This document shows, one piece after another, positions 1 through 7,857 of a stretch of 64,000 bases of DNA. Within the stretch, counting starts at the first letter, position 1, and every line of letters starts with the position of its first letter. Below the pieces are notes generated by a model that saw only the letters and a program-made list of their open reading frames with translations, had not been told where the DNA came from and did not search any database. The DNA lies in NCBI RefSeq assembly GCF_003991225.1, contig NZ_JTFC01000012.1:20351-84350 (forward strand), written 5' to 3'. This DNA comes from Candidatus Kurthia intestinigallinarum (GTDB taxonomy: Bacteria > Bacillota > Bacilli > Bacillales_A > Planococcaceae). The translations under genes were made by a program, and so were the position numbers.

Positions 1-431
1 TACATTTGTTCAAATAATACCTGTGTATCAGGGCGAGTTACGAACATATCAATCATAATATCGAGGTAGGAATCTTTTGAACGCTGATGTAATTTCACCG
101 CAACAGTTGGCTGCCGTACATCATCATATTTTTCGATGGCCTGCTTCACATGATTTTCAATCGTTTGTTTCGTAATATAGATGTCGCCATCCTCAAAGCG
201 CTCATAAATACCACGTTTTTTATATGATGTAGAAAAGGCAAACAGAAGAAAAATAAGCGCAATGAAGACAATAAGCGCAGTCAAAATATAGAGCGTAGGC
301 TCAAACCATTCATAACCGCTTAGTTGTCGCTGTATATCCGACAACTGGGGAATGTCAAACACCATCAACGCAAGCGCGCCTATGCCTAAAAAAACAATGA
401 GCCCTATTAAAAAGCTAATAAGACGCTTCAA
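1..431 (-). CDS. AmaP-like alkaline-shock membrane anchor, C-terminus cut by window edge
   Basis: The readable part encodes about 143 residues from a TTG start at 431, chosen because GGAGGTG lies 8 nt upstream. Two hydrophobic segments (about residues 5-25 and 52-75) flank a short extracytoplasmic loop. A soluble domain rich in charged residues follows, with the pattern VKQAIEKYDDV and a VAVKLHQR strand. This layout matches AmaP (DUF322-related), which anchors the Asp23 envelope-stress protein at the membrane in Gram-positives. The partner asp23 would be expected beyond the left edge. The family call is by recognition of architecture only. Confidence 0.6.
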   Translation of the reverse strand, partial: MKRLISFLIGLIVFLGIGALALMVFDIPQLSDIQRQLSGYEWFEPTLYILTALIVFIALIFLLFAFSTSYKKRGIYERFEDGDIYITKQTIENHVKQAIEKYDDVRQPTVAVKLHQRSKDSYLDIMIDMFVTRPDTQVLFEQM

Positions 432-611
432 TTTATGCACCTCCTACTATTATTTCTTTATTGTCATTCTTCCACTATTCCTCAAAAATAAACGCCTGAT
501 TCATTTGTAGTCATACATACCTAAAAGCCTAATAAGTCCCTTTCCCTAGCATTTTTTCTGTTTGCAGCGGGAATAGATAACTATAACTTAAAATGAAAGG
601 TGTGATTCACA

Positions 612-1076
612 ATGAAGAAATGGACAAAGCCATTCATTGCAACGATGATTGCGCTATCACTTATGACGGCTCCACTTGCAGCACATGCCTCACAACAACT
701 CACAATCTATGCTCCAAATAAAATGGCGACGAAATTAGTCGTTGAGCATAAGTCGCCTTATAGCTACGCTAAAAATGGTTCAATGACAAAATTTTTAATG
801 CATGAGCTACACTATACACATTATGTAAAAGGGTATGCTGTATCAAAATCAGAAAAAACGATTACGCTTAATTTCAAATCATCTCTAGCAACTAGCCAAG
901 TCGTGCAAGGCTCTACTGGTGGCCAATTCTTCACGGATCGCATCGCTGTAACATTCTTTAAAAACATGCCTAAATTACAAACAATTTATTTCCGTTTAGA
1001 TGGTAAAAAAACGTCGCTCGATCATGTTAACTTTACGAGCATTCAACGTAGCAACTACAAAAAAATGTTGAAATAA
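612..1076 (+). CDS. Secreted protein with GerMN-like domain
   Basis: A 154-aa protein with a Sec signal peptide (basic MKKWTKP, hydrophobic core, AHA-S cleavage near residue 26). The mature part has a sequence TLNFKSSL followed by a long helix (about 100-120) and the ending YFRLDGKKTSLDH. This resembles the GerMN fold found in spore-germination and sporulation envelope proteins. It is preceded by AAAGGTGTG and followed by a hairpin terminator, so it is probably monocistronic. Function is unknown; the GerMN assignment is an inference from the strand-helix-strand pattern. Confidence 0.5.
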   Translation: MKKWTKPFIATMIALSLMTAPLAAHASQQLTIYAPNKMATKLVVEHKSPYSYAKNGSMTKFLMHELHYTHYVKGYAVSKSEKTITLNFKSSLATSQVVQGSTGGQFFTDRIAVTFFKNMPKLQTIYFRLDGKKTSLDHVNFTSIQRSNYKKMLK

Positions 1077-1080
1077 TATC

Positions 1081-1110
1081 AAACCCGAGGCGATTGTCTC
1101 GGTTTTTTTG
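1081..1110 (+). terminator. Intrinsic terminator after the GerMN-like gene
   Basis: CCGAG pairs with CTCGG around an 8-nt loop, followed by seven T. Confidence 0.75.
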
Positions 1111-1178
1111 TGTTCGATGGAACATTTTTTCGGGTATTCCGTATACTATAGTACATTCTAGAAAAAGATGGTGATGAC

Positions 1179-3053
1179 GTGGATTTAACACAGCTCAATA
1201 TTTTATTATATAAACAACCTAGTACGCAGGATTTTACATTCCCCTTGACGCAAGTAGGCGATATTCCAATTATTAATAGCAATCACTCAGCAAATGTCAT
1301 GCTCTATATTATGGATGCAAAAGGGCCAACTGCGGATGAATTGTTTACGATTCAACAGGCGGCGAAAAAAATGCCGGTTGTTATTGCACTTCGTCATGTA
1401 GAGGGGCCCATTGATTTGGATATGACACTGCCACCGAATGTGACGTTAACAAATGCAGATGATGTCATCATGTTAGAAGATGCATTATTTGAGGGCTATT
1501 TACGCGTCGTTCGCGCTTACTTCCGCGCGAAAATGATGCTGTATGCGAAAAAAGCATTGATTCCGTATAAGGAAAAAGTTGAAAAAATATGGCGCACGAA
1601 AAATGCACAGCAGCAGGCTGAGCAATTTACTGCACAATTTTTAACAAAGGATTTGCCGCCTATTTTGCATCAGGTGGCTGAGGAACTCTTACTGCCATTA
1701 TCACCTAAAATTGCTTTTTTCGAGGAGCGGCCTGAACAAAAGCTGTCACTAGATACATTTACATCAAATGTATCTGCATTCTTCAAACAGCTACGCGGTC
1801 CTATTGAAGAAGTCGAAGAAAAACCTGGGCGCTTCAAAACACTGATTGGCAAAACATCGAAAAAAGCACGTGCCATTGTCAATAAGTCGTCAATTCATGT
1901 AGCGGATGCCTTTGAACACTATATTTTAGAGCAGCTTCGCACAAATCGTGATGTAGCAGATTTAGTCGAGAGCTATATTTCACAAGTGAAAGAGGCCATG
2001 CTACCAACACGTGCTCGCCAATCTGTAAATGTCGCGATTTTAGGGCAGACAGGCGTTGGTAAATCGTCCCTTATCAACTATTTATTTCATGCGCCAAAAC
2101 GTGCCACTGGTGCCGGAAAACCTGTGACCGAGCAAGGCTTTTTTGAGGAAAAGCTCGTATTAAATGGCATTCCGGTATCGCTAATTGATTCATGGGGCAT
2201 TGAGCAGGGCAAAGACCAGGTATGGTTAGCAGACTTTAATCATTTCCTTGAGACACGCGGCTATAAAGCAGCCGTTGCAGAATGGGTGCATATCGCCATT
2301 TATTGTATTTCAGGCGCCTCTGCTCGCGTGCAGGATTTTGATTTAAAAGTAATTGATATGCTACGGGAGAAAAAAATCCATGTTATTGTGGCGCTAACAA
2401 AGGCTTCGCTCGTATCGCCGCAAGTCATCGCTGAGCTAACAGAGACCATACACGATGCGACGCGTGAGGACGTTACCGTTATCCCAGTCAATAGTGTGGC
2501 ACAAAAACTGATGACGGGCCAGGTCATTGAACAGCAGGGTCTTGAAGAGATTACCGCACATATTCGTGTCAATTATTTAGAGATGCTAAATGAGCGACTA
2601 CCAGAGCGTATTTTCTATTTAGCAAATCGTAAAGTGGCTGGTGAGTACCGCCGACGTATCGAGGAAAGTCCATCAAGTAAGGAAGCGGTTGCACTTGCGA
2701 AGCAGCTATCTGAGCGCTTTGTAAGCCAAGATTTAAATCTATTAATGGAGCGAGAGGTGCATGCCGCAATGACTACGTATGCAAGTACACTTGATGTGAC
2801 TCGTCCGGCACGCCGTACAAATCGCACGAAACACGTCGATAATGAGTGGCGCATTGAGGCATTAGATGTGGCCTTTAGTAAATTAGAAGAGGCATTTCGT
2901 TCAACGATTCTAATGCAGGCCCCGCCACAAGTAGGACGCAAATTTCAAAAAGAAATGGAGCGGTATTTGACGGAAAATCGCGCTCGTATTGAAAATGAAA
3001 CACGCCAAACTATTGCACGTGCAAGTGCCGCGATTGACAAGGAGGAATTATAG
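1179..3053 (+). CDS. Large P-loop GTPase (TRAFAC type), first of a tandem pair
   Basis: A 624-aa cytoplasmic protein. Residues 1-280 are an N-terminal region of unknown fold, with helical charged stretches. The GTPase domain starts near residue 285 with G1 GQTGVGKSS, then a G3-like DSWG (D with G three residues on) and a G4-like ALTKAS in place of NKxD. After it comes a mostly helical C-terminal tail of about 170 residues. The start is GTG at 1179, preceded by a weak GGTGATGA. It is immediately followed (0 nt gap) by a second GTPase, so the two are very likely co-translated. Era/HflX-like or dynamin-like roles in membranes or ribosome assembly are possible; no specific function can be assigned. 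Confidence 0.6.
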   Translation: MDLTQLNILLYKQPSTQDFTFPLTQVGDIPIINSNHSANVMLYIMDAKGPTADELFTIQQAAKKMPVVIALRHVEGPIDLDMTLPPNVTLTNADDVIMLEDALFEGYLRVVRAYFRAKMMLYAKKALIPYKEKVEKIWRTKNAQQQAEQFTAQFLTKDLPPILHQVAEELLLPLSPKIAFFEERPEQKLSLDTFTSNVSAFFKQLRGPIEEVEEKPGRFKTLIGKTSKKARAIVNKSSIHVADAFEHYILEQLRTNRDVADLVESYISQVKEAMLPTRARQSVNVAILGQTGVGKSSLINYLFHAPKRATGAGKPVTEQGFFEEKLVLNGIPVSLIDSWGIEQGKDQVWLADFNHFLETRGYKAAVAEWVHIAIYCISGASARVQDFDLKVIDMLREKKIHVIVALTKASLVSPQVIAELTETIHDATREDVTVIPVNSVAQKLMTGQVIEQQGLEEITAHIRVNYLEMLNERLPERIFYLANRKVAGEYRRRIEESPSSKEAVALAKQLSERFVSQDLNLLMEREVHAAMTTYASTLDVTRPARRTNRTKHVDNEWRIEALDVAFSKLEEAFRSTILMQAPPQVGRKFQKEMERYLTENRARIENETRQTIARASAAIDKEEL

Positions 3054-4166
3054 ATGACAAAGGAAGACTATCAGATGACCGAGCAAGTTGAAAAAGCGCT
3101 CGAAGTATTTTTAAAAGAGGATGGCAATGCCAATATTCTCGTTGTAGGCGCAACAGGTGTTGGTAAATCAGCACTTGTCAACAAAGTGTTTGATGTCGAT
3201 TTTACAAAGGTCGGTAATGGAAAGCCTGTCACACAGGAAACAACGAAATATTCGATTCCGAATATGCCGATCACCCTATTTGATACGAAAGGCTATGAAC
3301 TCGCAACTGAGGAACATACTCGATTTTTAAATGAAATGCAGCTCTATATGGAAGATAGCAAAACCAAACCAGCGGACCAAATTCATATGGTGTGGTACTG
3401 CATTGCCGCACCAAATAGCCGCGTAACCGATATGGATATCGCGATGATTGAGCGCTTTATGAAAACGGGTAAGCCCCTTGCTGTTGTGCTAACAAAGGCT
3501 GATATGGCGGCTGAGGAAGATTTGCGTGCGATGATGGCCATTTTACAGCAGGCGAATATCCCTCATTTCTATGTCTCAACCGTATATGATGCAGGCGATA
3601 ATTTCGAGCTTAGCAAGCTCATCACTTGGACATACGAGCAGATCGAGCCGTCTGTGAAATATGCATTCTTACGTGCTCAGCGTACGAATGTCGACCTTGT
3701 GAAAAAAGAAGTGAATAAAGCTATCCGTCAGCATGCGGCCGCTTCGTTTGCGGTCGGCTTTACGCCGATTCCATTTGCAGATGGTCCCCTTTTATTAGCG
3801 AACCAAAGCGCGATGATTGGTCGCATTATGAAGCAATATGGCTTAGATAGTGACTTCGAAAATATTTCGGTTATCGTCAGTGCGCTCGGTGCAGGAACAC
3901 TTGTCAGCAATCTTGGACGCTACCTCGTAGCACAGCTTACAAAATTTATTCCAGGTGCAGGCTCGGTTATTAACGGCTCGGTTGCGACAGCAATTACCGT
4001 ATCACTTGGCTTTACGGTATCCGAAATTTGCTACCGTATTGCGAAGAAAAACATTCGTGGTGAGGACGTAACCGAGTTTATGACGGATCTATTAAAAAGT
4101 GATGAAGTGAAAAAAATGTTTGATGATTTCTTGAAAAAAGAAATGGATAATCAAAAGAAAAAATAA
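3054..4166 (+). CDS. GTPase with C-terminal DUF697-like membrane-associated domain
   Basis: A 370-aa protein starting ATG directly after the stop of the preceding GTPase. The GTPase domain (about 25-200) has G1 GATGVGKSA, G3 DTKG and G4 LTKAD. The C-terminal half (about 215-330) carries the glycine-, alanine- and proline-rich hydrophobic pattern AVGFTPIPFAD and a later run of small residues, as in the DUF697/YcjF-type domain that associates with membranes. The end is lysine rich. The two genes form an operon closed by a strong terminator, suggesting the GTPases work as a heterotypic pair, possibly at the membrane. Confidence 0.65.
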   Translation: MTKEDYQMTEQVEKALEVFLKEDGNANILVVGATGVGKSALVNKVFDVDFTKVGNGKPVTQETTKYSIPNMPITLFDTKGYELATEEHTRFLNEMQLYMEDSKTKPADQIHMVWYCIAAPNSRVTDMDIAMIERFMKTGKPLAVVLTKADMAAEEDLRAMMAILQQANIPHFYVSTVYDAGDNFELSKLITWTYEQIEPSVKYAFLRAQRTNVDLVKKEVNKAIRQHAAASFAVGFTPIPFADGPLLLANQSAMIGRIMKQYGLDSDFENISVIVSALGAGTLVSNLGRYLVAQLTKFIPGAGSVINGSVATAITVSLGFTVSEICYRIAKKNIRGEDVTEFMTDLLKSDEVKKMFDDFLKKEMDNQKKK

Positions 4167-4172
4167 AAATAC

Positions 4173-4206
4173 GCAGAAGCTTTCATCATAGGGCTTCTGC
4201 TTTTTT
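4173..4206 (+). terminator. Terminator of the GTPase operon
   Basis: GCAGAAGC pairs with GCTTCTGC around a 12-nt loop and is followed by six T. Confidence 0.85.
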
Positions 4207-4217
4207 ATATTTGTATA
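4207..4217 (-). repeat. Dispersed AT motif, variant copy
   Basis: Reads TATACAAATAT on the minus strand, one mismatch from the core TATACAATTAT, with the usual flanking TTTTATTAAAT. Other copies are listed below. Confidence 0.5.
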
Positions 4218-4339
4218 ATTTAATAAAATAATAAAAAGTTATCATATCAACATTTATCATCTATTATGCGCAGAATACCTTCTGTTCATTGAATGATTTT
4301 GCACCTTTTGGGTAAAGATAATGGAAGGAGGTTTTGCAA

Positions 4340-5182
4340 ATGACACGAGTTTGGTTAATTACAGGCGCTAGTAGTGGTCTTGGCTATGCCTTTGCAAAAA
4401 AAGCACTCCAGTCAGGCGATAACGTAGCCGGACTAGCACGTCATATTGAAACATTAGAGGAGCTTAGGCAGGATTATCCGACACAGTTATTCCATATGGT
4501 GGCGGATGTCACGCAAAAAGAAGCAATCACACAAGCTATTCAAAAAGTTCACCAGCATTTCGGACATATTGATATTGTTGTGAACAGTGCAGGCTCGATG
4601 ATGCTTGGGATGGCAGAGGAATTTACAGAGCAACAAGTACGCGATCAAATGGAGACGAATTTTTTTGGTGCTGTCTGGGTAACACAGGCGGTGATGCCAA
4701 TCATGCGCACACAGCGAAGCGGGCATATTATTCAAATCTCAAGTATTGGGGGGGTTGTCACCGGACCGATGACGAGTATGTATAGTGCTAGTAAGTTTGC
4801 GCTTGAGGGCTTTAGTGAAGCATTGGCACACGAAGCCGCTCACTTTGGCATTCATACAACGATTGTCGAACCGGGTGGCTACTGGACCAATTTGTATTTA
4901 AAGCTACAATTCGCAGAGCAGCTACCCGGTTATGATTCTTATCGTGAGGAACTTAGTCAGCAAGAAAACCAATCTGTCGATAGCGCACCGGAGCTTGCGG
5001 CTAGTGCATTATGGGAGATCGTGCAAGCAAAAAATCCCCCGCTTCGTTTCATTTTAGGAAGCATGGTCTTTGATGCCGCACTCGACCATACGACGAAAAA
5101 AATCCATACGTGGCGTGAATGGGAACCGGCAAGTCGCCATGCTGAAAAAGCAACGCCACCCCCAGAAGGCTATGGCGAATAA
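4340..5182 (+). CDS. Short-chain dehydrogenase/reductase (SDR)
   Basis: A 280-aa classical SDR. Residues 8-15 are the TGASSGLG dinucleotide-binding motif, an NSAG motif sits in strand 4, and the catalytic YSASK (Tyr-xxx-Lys) lies near residue 152 after SSIGG. It probably oxidises or reduces a small carbonyl or alcohol substrate with NADP(H); the substrate cannot be predicted. ATG at 4340 was chosen over TTG at 4334 because GGAGG at 4327-4331 gives 8-nt spacing to the ATG. A terminator follows. Confidence 0.85.
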   Translation: MTRVWLITGASSGLGYAFAKKALQSGDNVAGLARHIETLEELRQDYPTQLFHMVADVTQKEAITQAIQKVHQHFGHIDIVVNSAGSMMLGMAEEFTEQQVRDQMETNFFGAVWVTQAVMPIMRTQRSGHIIQISSIGGVVTGPMTSMYSASKFALEGFSEALAHEAAHFGIHTTIVEPGGYWTNLYLKLQFAEQLPGYDSYREELSQQENQSVDSAPELAASALWEIVQAKNPPLRFILGSMVFDAALDHTTKKIHTWREWEPASRHAEKATPPPEGYGE

Positions 5183-5192
5183 ATATAGTCAA

Positions 5193-5217
5193 AACAGCTG
5201 ACACCGGCTGTTTTTTT
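5193..5217 (+). terminator. Terminator after the SDR gene
   Basis: AACAGC pairs with GCTGTT, followed by a T run. Confidence 0.7.
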
Positions 5218-5352
5218 CTATTGGAAAAGTGTGCTGCCTGATTAGGTACTATACTGTTTTTAAGATAACTGATACGAGCATACATAGCTGAGCGAGACCT
5301 TGATCGCGCATTAAACCTCTAAATTAGATTTATTATTTCAATTTTCAGTTTT

Positions 5353-5622
5353 TTAATACGTGATCATCGCTAGTTCCTCATATAGCTGTACCATAATAGG
5401 TAATAGGAAAGGCGACGCCACCGCCAAATCAAACAATTTAGATGTGATTTTTTTCTTTAATACCACAAAGATATTCAGCCCAATTAATGCAAAAAACAAC
5501 CCTGGAAATGTCACAAACAATGACATATCACCAATTAAAAGCAGTGCCTCTAAAAAGACGACACTTCCCAAATACCGTACGTTTTGACAAGCTACTATAA
5601 TTTTGAACCATATGCTGTTCAA
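5353..5622 (-). CDS. Small integral membrane protein, unknown function
   Basis: An 89-aa protein from a TTG start at 5622, chosen because AAAGGAGG lies 7 nt upstream; a longer frame to 5670 would lack a site. Three hydrophobic segments are visible (about 20-38, 40-55 and 65-82), separated by a lysine cluster KKK. No family is recognised. It stands alone between convergent or divergent neighbours. Confidence 0.5.
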   Translation of the reverse strand: MNSIWFKIIVACQNVRYLGSVVFLEALLLIGDMSLFVTFPGLFFALIGLNIFVVLKKKITSKLFDLAVASPFLLPIMVQLYEELAMITY

Positions 5623-5737
5623 AGCACAACCTCCTTTGTTATATTTTACCAAAATACAATAAACTTTCATAGCAAATAGCTTTTGAGAACTAAATTGGCT
5701 TATTTATGGTAAATTAATGTAAAAAGGAGTTGTTTGT

Positions 5738-5920
5738 ATGTCCAGTCCCTTACTACTAGTCATTGCTATGTTCTCCATTATTATTTGGATTGTTGTGTCA
5801 AAGGAGCTACTGAAACCTACGAAACAACTGAATAAGCAAAAATTAATCACTCTCGTAGCTACAGGTTTTTTAACGACATTCATTATTACATGGTCATTCG
5901 TTCAAAAATTAATAGCTTAA
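5738..5920 (+). CDS. Small two-helix membrane protein, unknown function
   Basis: A 60-aa protein with two transmembrane segments (about 3-22 and 38-57) joined by a basic loop. AAAAGGAG precedes the ATG by 8 nt, and a hairpin terminator (5928-5961) follows. These two signals support expression. No homologous family is recognised. Confidence 0.55.
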   Translation: MSSPLLLVIAMFSIIIWIVVSKELLKPTKQLNKQKLITLVATGFLTTFIITWSFVQKLIA

Positions 5921-5927
5921 TCAAAGA

Positions 5928-5961
5928 AACAGCGTCTACTTTTGAAATAGGCGCTGTTTTT
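5928..5961 (+). terminator. Terminator after the 60-aa membrane protein
   Basis: AACAGCG pairs with CGCTGTT, followed by T residues. Confidence 0.7.
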
Positions 5962-5971
5962 ATACGTTATT

Positions 5972-6249
5972 TTATTGACTTGTTGCTGTATAAAAATTTT
6001 GATGATCCCACTGATGGCCATTAATCGTCACCGGTTGCTCAATTTGAATGCCTTTTACTTCGTTAATAATCGCCCCATATTCACGGTCTAATAGTAAAAT
6101 ATCCGGTTCATAACGAAAATCTTTTCCTTTTGGAACCAATGGATATTTTAGATAACCTAAACAGTCCTTTCCTGCATATGCACTTTTTACTTTTCCCCAG
6201 CAAGTCCTAATGGCTCTGTATCAATAAATATATTTTTTTGTTCATTCAT
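5972..6249 (-). pseudogene. Remnant of a NERD-like N-terminal domain (nuclease-related, helicase-associated)
   Basis: From ATG 6249 the frame reads about 20 residues ending LGLAGEK and then hits TAA. In another frame a second block runs to the stop at 5972 and contains AGKDCLGYLKYPL, EPDILLLDREYGAIINEVKG and NGHQWDHQNFYT. The acidic-Leu-Leu-Asp-Arg and EVKG pattern is that of NERD/restriction-like domains found at the N-terminus of some UvrD-type helicases. The segment linking the two blocks is missing and the rest of the protein is absent. It is a decayed, truncated gene. Family call from memory of the motif. Confidence 0.5.
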
Positions 6250-6354
6250 GTTCTGCATCCCTACTACAGTGTAAAATATTTACAGATATTTATAAAAACC
6301 ATTTATCGCATCTGATTTTTTAATACGTTATACTGAAGAAAAAGGAGGGGTTCT

Positions 6355-7659
6355 ATGAACTACCTTTATCCACCAGACCTCGTTGAACGAACCAAGAGTG
6401 ACTGGCAGCATTATTTAAAAACACATGATTTACCTGAGCCAATCGTGCATTTTCCAAATGATGATGAATTACTTACTATGCTACATATCATGTATCATTT
6501 AAGTTTTGCGAAGGAAGAGGCGCGACCGAGTACCGCAAAGGTGACCTATTTGAATCCACATGAGCTGTCGTCTGTACTTAGTGATACGAAAGCACCTACG
6601 TTTTTTGATCATCCAATTCCCTTCACAAAAAGTGAAATCAAGCGGCTCTGTCCGGCATTTGATCCGGAAAAAAGCATTTTGGCTATTTGTGCGCAAAAGC
6701 ATATCTCACAAACTAACTCAGACGAACTTGTCGTATGGGGTGTACTTCCTGTAGAAAATACATTTTCGCGCATTAAAGATGAAATGCTGTCGCTTGTGGC
6801 CCCGTCCTCTCATTTATTTACACTCAGTGTTTTCGAGCCGGGTGAACTGATTGCGAGTGCCGGAAGTGAGGAATTGTATCGCCTAAGTGGTGGCCAGCTT
6901 GTAAAATATCCGGCTCGAACAATTAGTGAAGGGATTATCGGACAGCATTTTGAAGAGGTTTTAACGGAATTATTTATTGCCGGAAAAGGCTCAAGAAATT
7001 TAGCGAAAAAAGTATACTTTAGAACCCTTAGTAATATGTTGAAACTTATTGAAAAAGAACGTCATGGTGGTACACTCATTATTGTCCCGTCCACCTTTAC
7101 GGCTGATCCCCATGCGCTCGATATGAAATATGAAATGCGTGGACCGGCGATTTGGCCAAAACTTGTCAACACCGTTGAACATTTAAATTGGCTTCATAAA
7201 ATGAAAGCCATGCCTGAGATGAGTCAATTGACGAAAACATTAGCAAGTGATTTCTCAACCTATCTTGGGCAGCAACAACCAATGAATATGGTCGACAAAG
7301 TATTTCATGTAAAAGAGGCAAATGAGCGAATTGCCGAGCATGAGCATTTCATTGCGTCACTATCAGAGGTTGACGGCGCTGTCGTGATGAATGATCATTT
7401 AGAGGTGCTTGGCTTTGGTACAGAAATCCGCCTAACGAATGACAAATTGAGCTCGATCAAGCAAGCACTATCTCCGCATGCGCGAGAATCACGTGTTCTA
7501 AAAATTACGTCCTATGGTACGCGACACCGCTCTGCTATTCGCTACGCAAAATACAATCCGGCAGCTATCGTTTTTGTGATTTCACAAGATGGTCGTGTTA
7601 AAGCGGTGAAACAACATGAAGGCATCACCTACCTTTGGGATGGTATTCGCTTAACGTAA
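6355..7659 (+). CDS. Stand-alone diadenylate cyclase (DAC) domain protein with N-terminal sensor-like region
   Basis: A 434-aa protein. The C-terminal ~110 residues carry both hallmark motifs of DisA_N/DAC diadenylate cyclases: DGA at 340-342 and GTRHRSA at 388-394. They are followed by AIVFVISQDGRVKAV, which matches the strand-turn-strand after the RHR motif. It therefore probably makes c-di-AMP from ATP. The upstream 330 residues have no membrane segment and look like a soluble domain resembling the DACNV class of putative sensors coupled to DAC domains. It differs in layout from DisA, CdaA and CdaS. GGAGGGG precedes the ATG. It appears monocistronic. A degenerate catalytic state cannot be excluded. 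Confidence 0.7.
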   Translation: MNYLYPPDLVERTKSDWQHYLKTHDLPEPIVHFPNDDELLTMLHIMYHLSFAKEEARPSTAKVTYLNPHELSSVLSDTKAPTFFDHPIPFTKSEIKRLCPAFDPEKSILAICAQKHISQTNSDELVVWGVLPVENTFSRIKDEMLSLVAPSSHLFTLSVFEPGELIASAGSEELYRLSGGQLVKYPARTISEGIIGQHFEEVLTELFIAGKGSRNLAKKVYFRTLSNMLKLIEKERHGGTLIIVPSTFTADPHALDMKYEMRGPAIWPKLVNTVEHLNWLHKMKAMPEMSQLTKTLASDFSTYLGQQQPMNMVDKVFHVKEANERIAEHEHFIASLSEVDGAVVMNDHLEVLGFGTEIRLTNDKLSSIKQALSPHARESRVLKITSYGTRHRSAIRYAKYNPAAIVFVISQDGRVKAVKQHEGITYLWDGIRLT

Positions 7660-7661
7660 AT

Positions 7662-7790
7662 AAACTGGCACAAAACACGTCATTTTCCTTTTTAGCGTTT
7701 GCAACGAAAAACCGGAACCGCGCCACCGCGCGATTCCGGTTTTTCTTATGCTCCTAGGAGCGAGTGTTTTTACACGTATGTCAAAGCCTA
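7662..7790. repeat. ~130-bp inverted-repeat-ended element, copy 1
   Basis: About 85% identical by eye to 41370-41500. The centre is a GC-rich hairpin (AACCGGAA ... TTCCGGTT, 7711-7746) that can serve as terminator for the flanking genes. The ends (CTGGCACA ... TGTCAAAGCC) are a worn version of the inverted repeat seen in copy 2. Non-coding. Confidence 0.65.
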
Positions 7791-7813
7791 TTTATATTAT
7801 CAAAACAGAAAAT

Positions 7814-7824
7814 TATACAATTGT
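7814..7824 (+). repeat. Dispersed AT motif, variant copy
   Basis: TATACAATTGT, one mismatch from the core, 50 bp from the next copy. Confidence 0.5.
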
Positions 7825-7857
7825 ATTATTTTACTATTTTACAAAAAGTCTTTTTAA

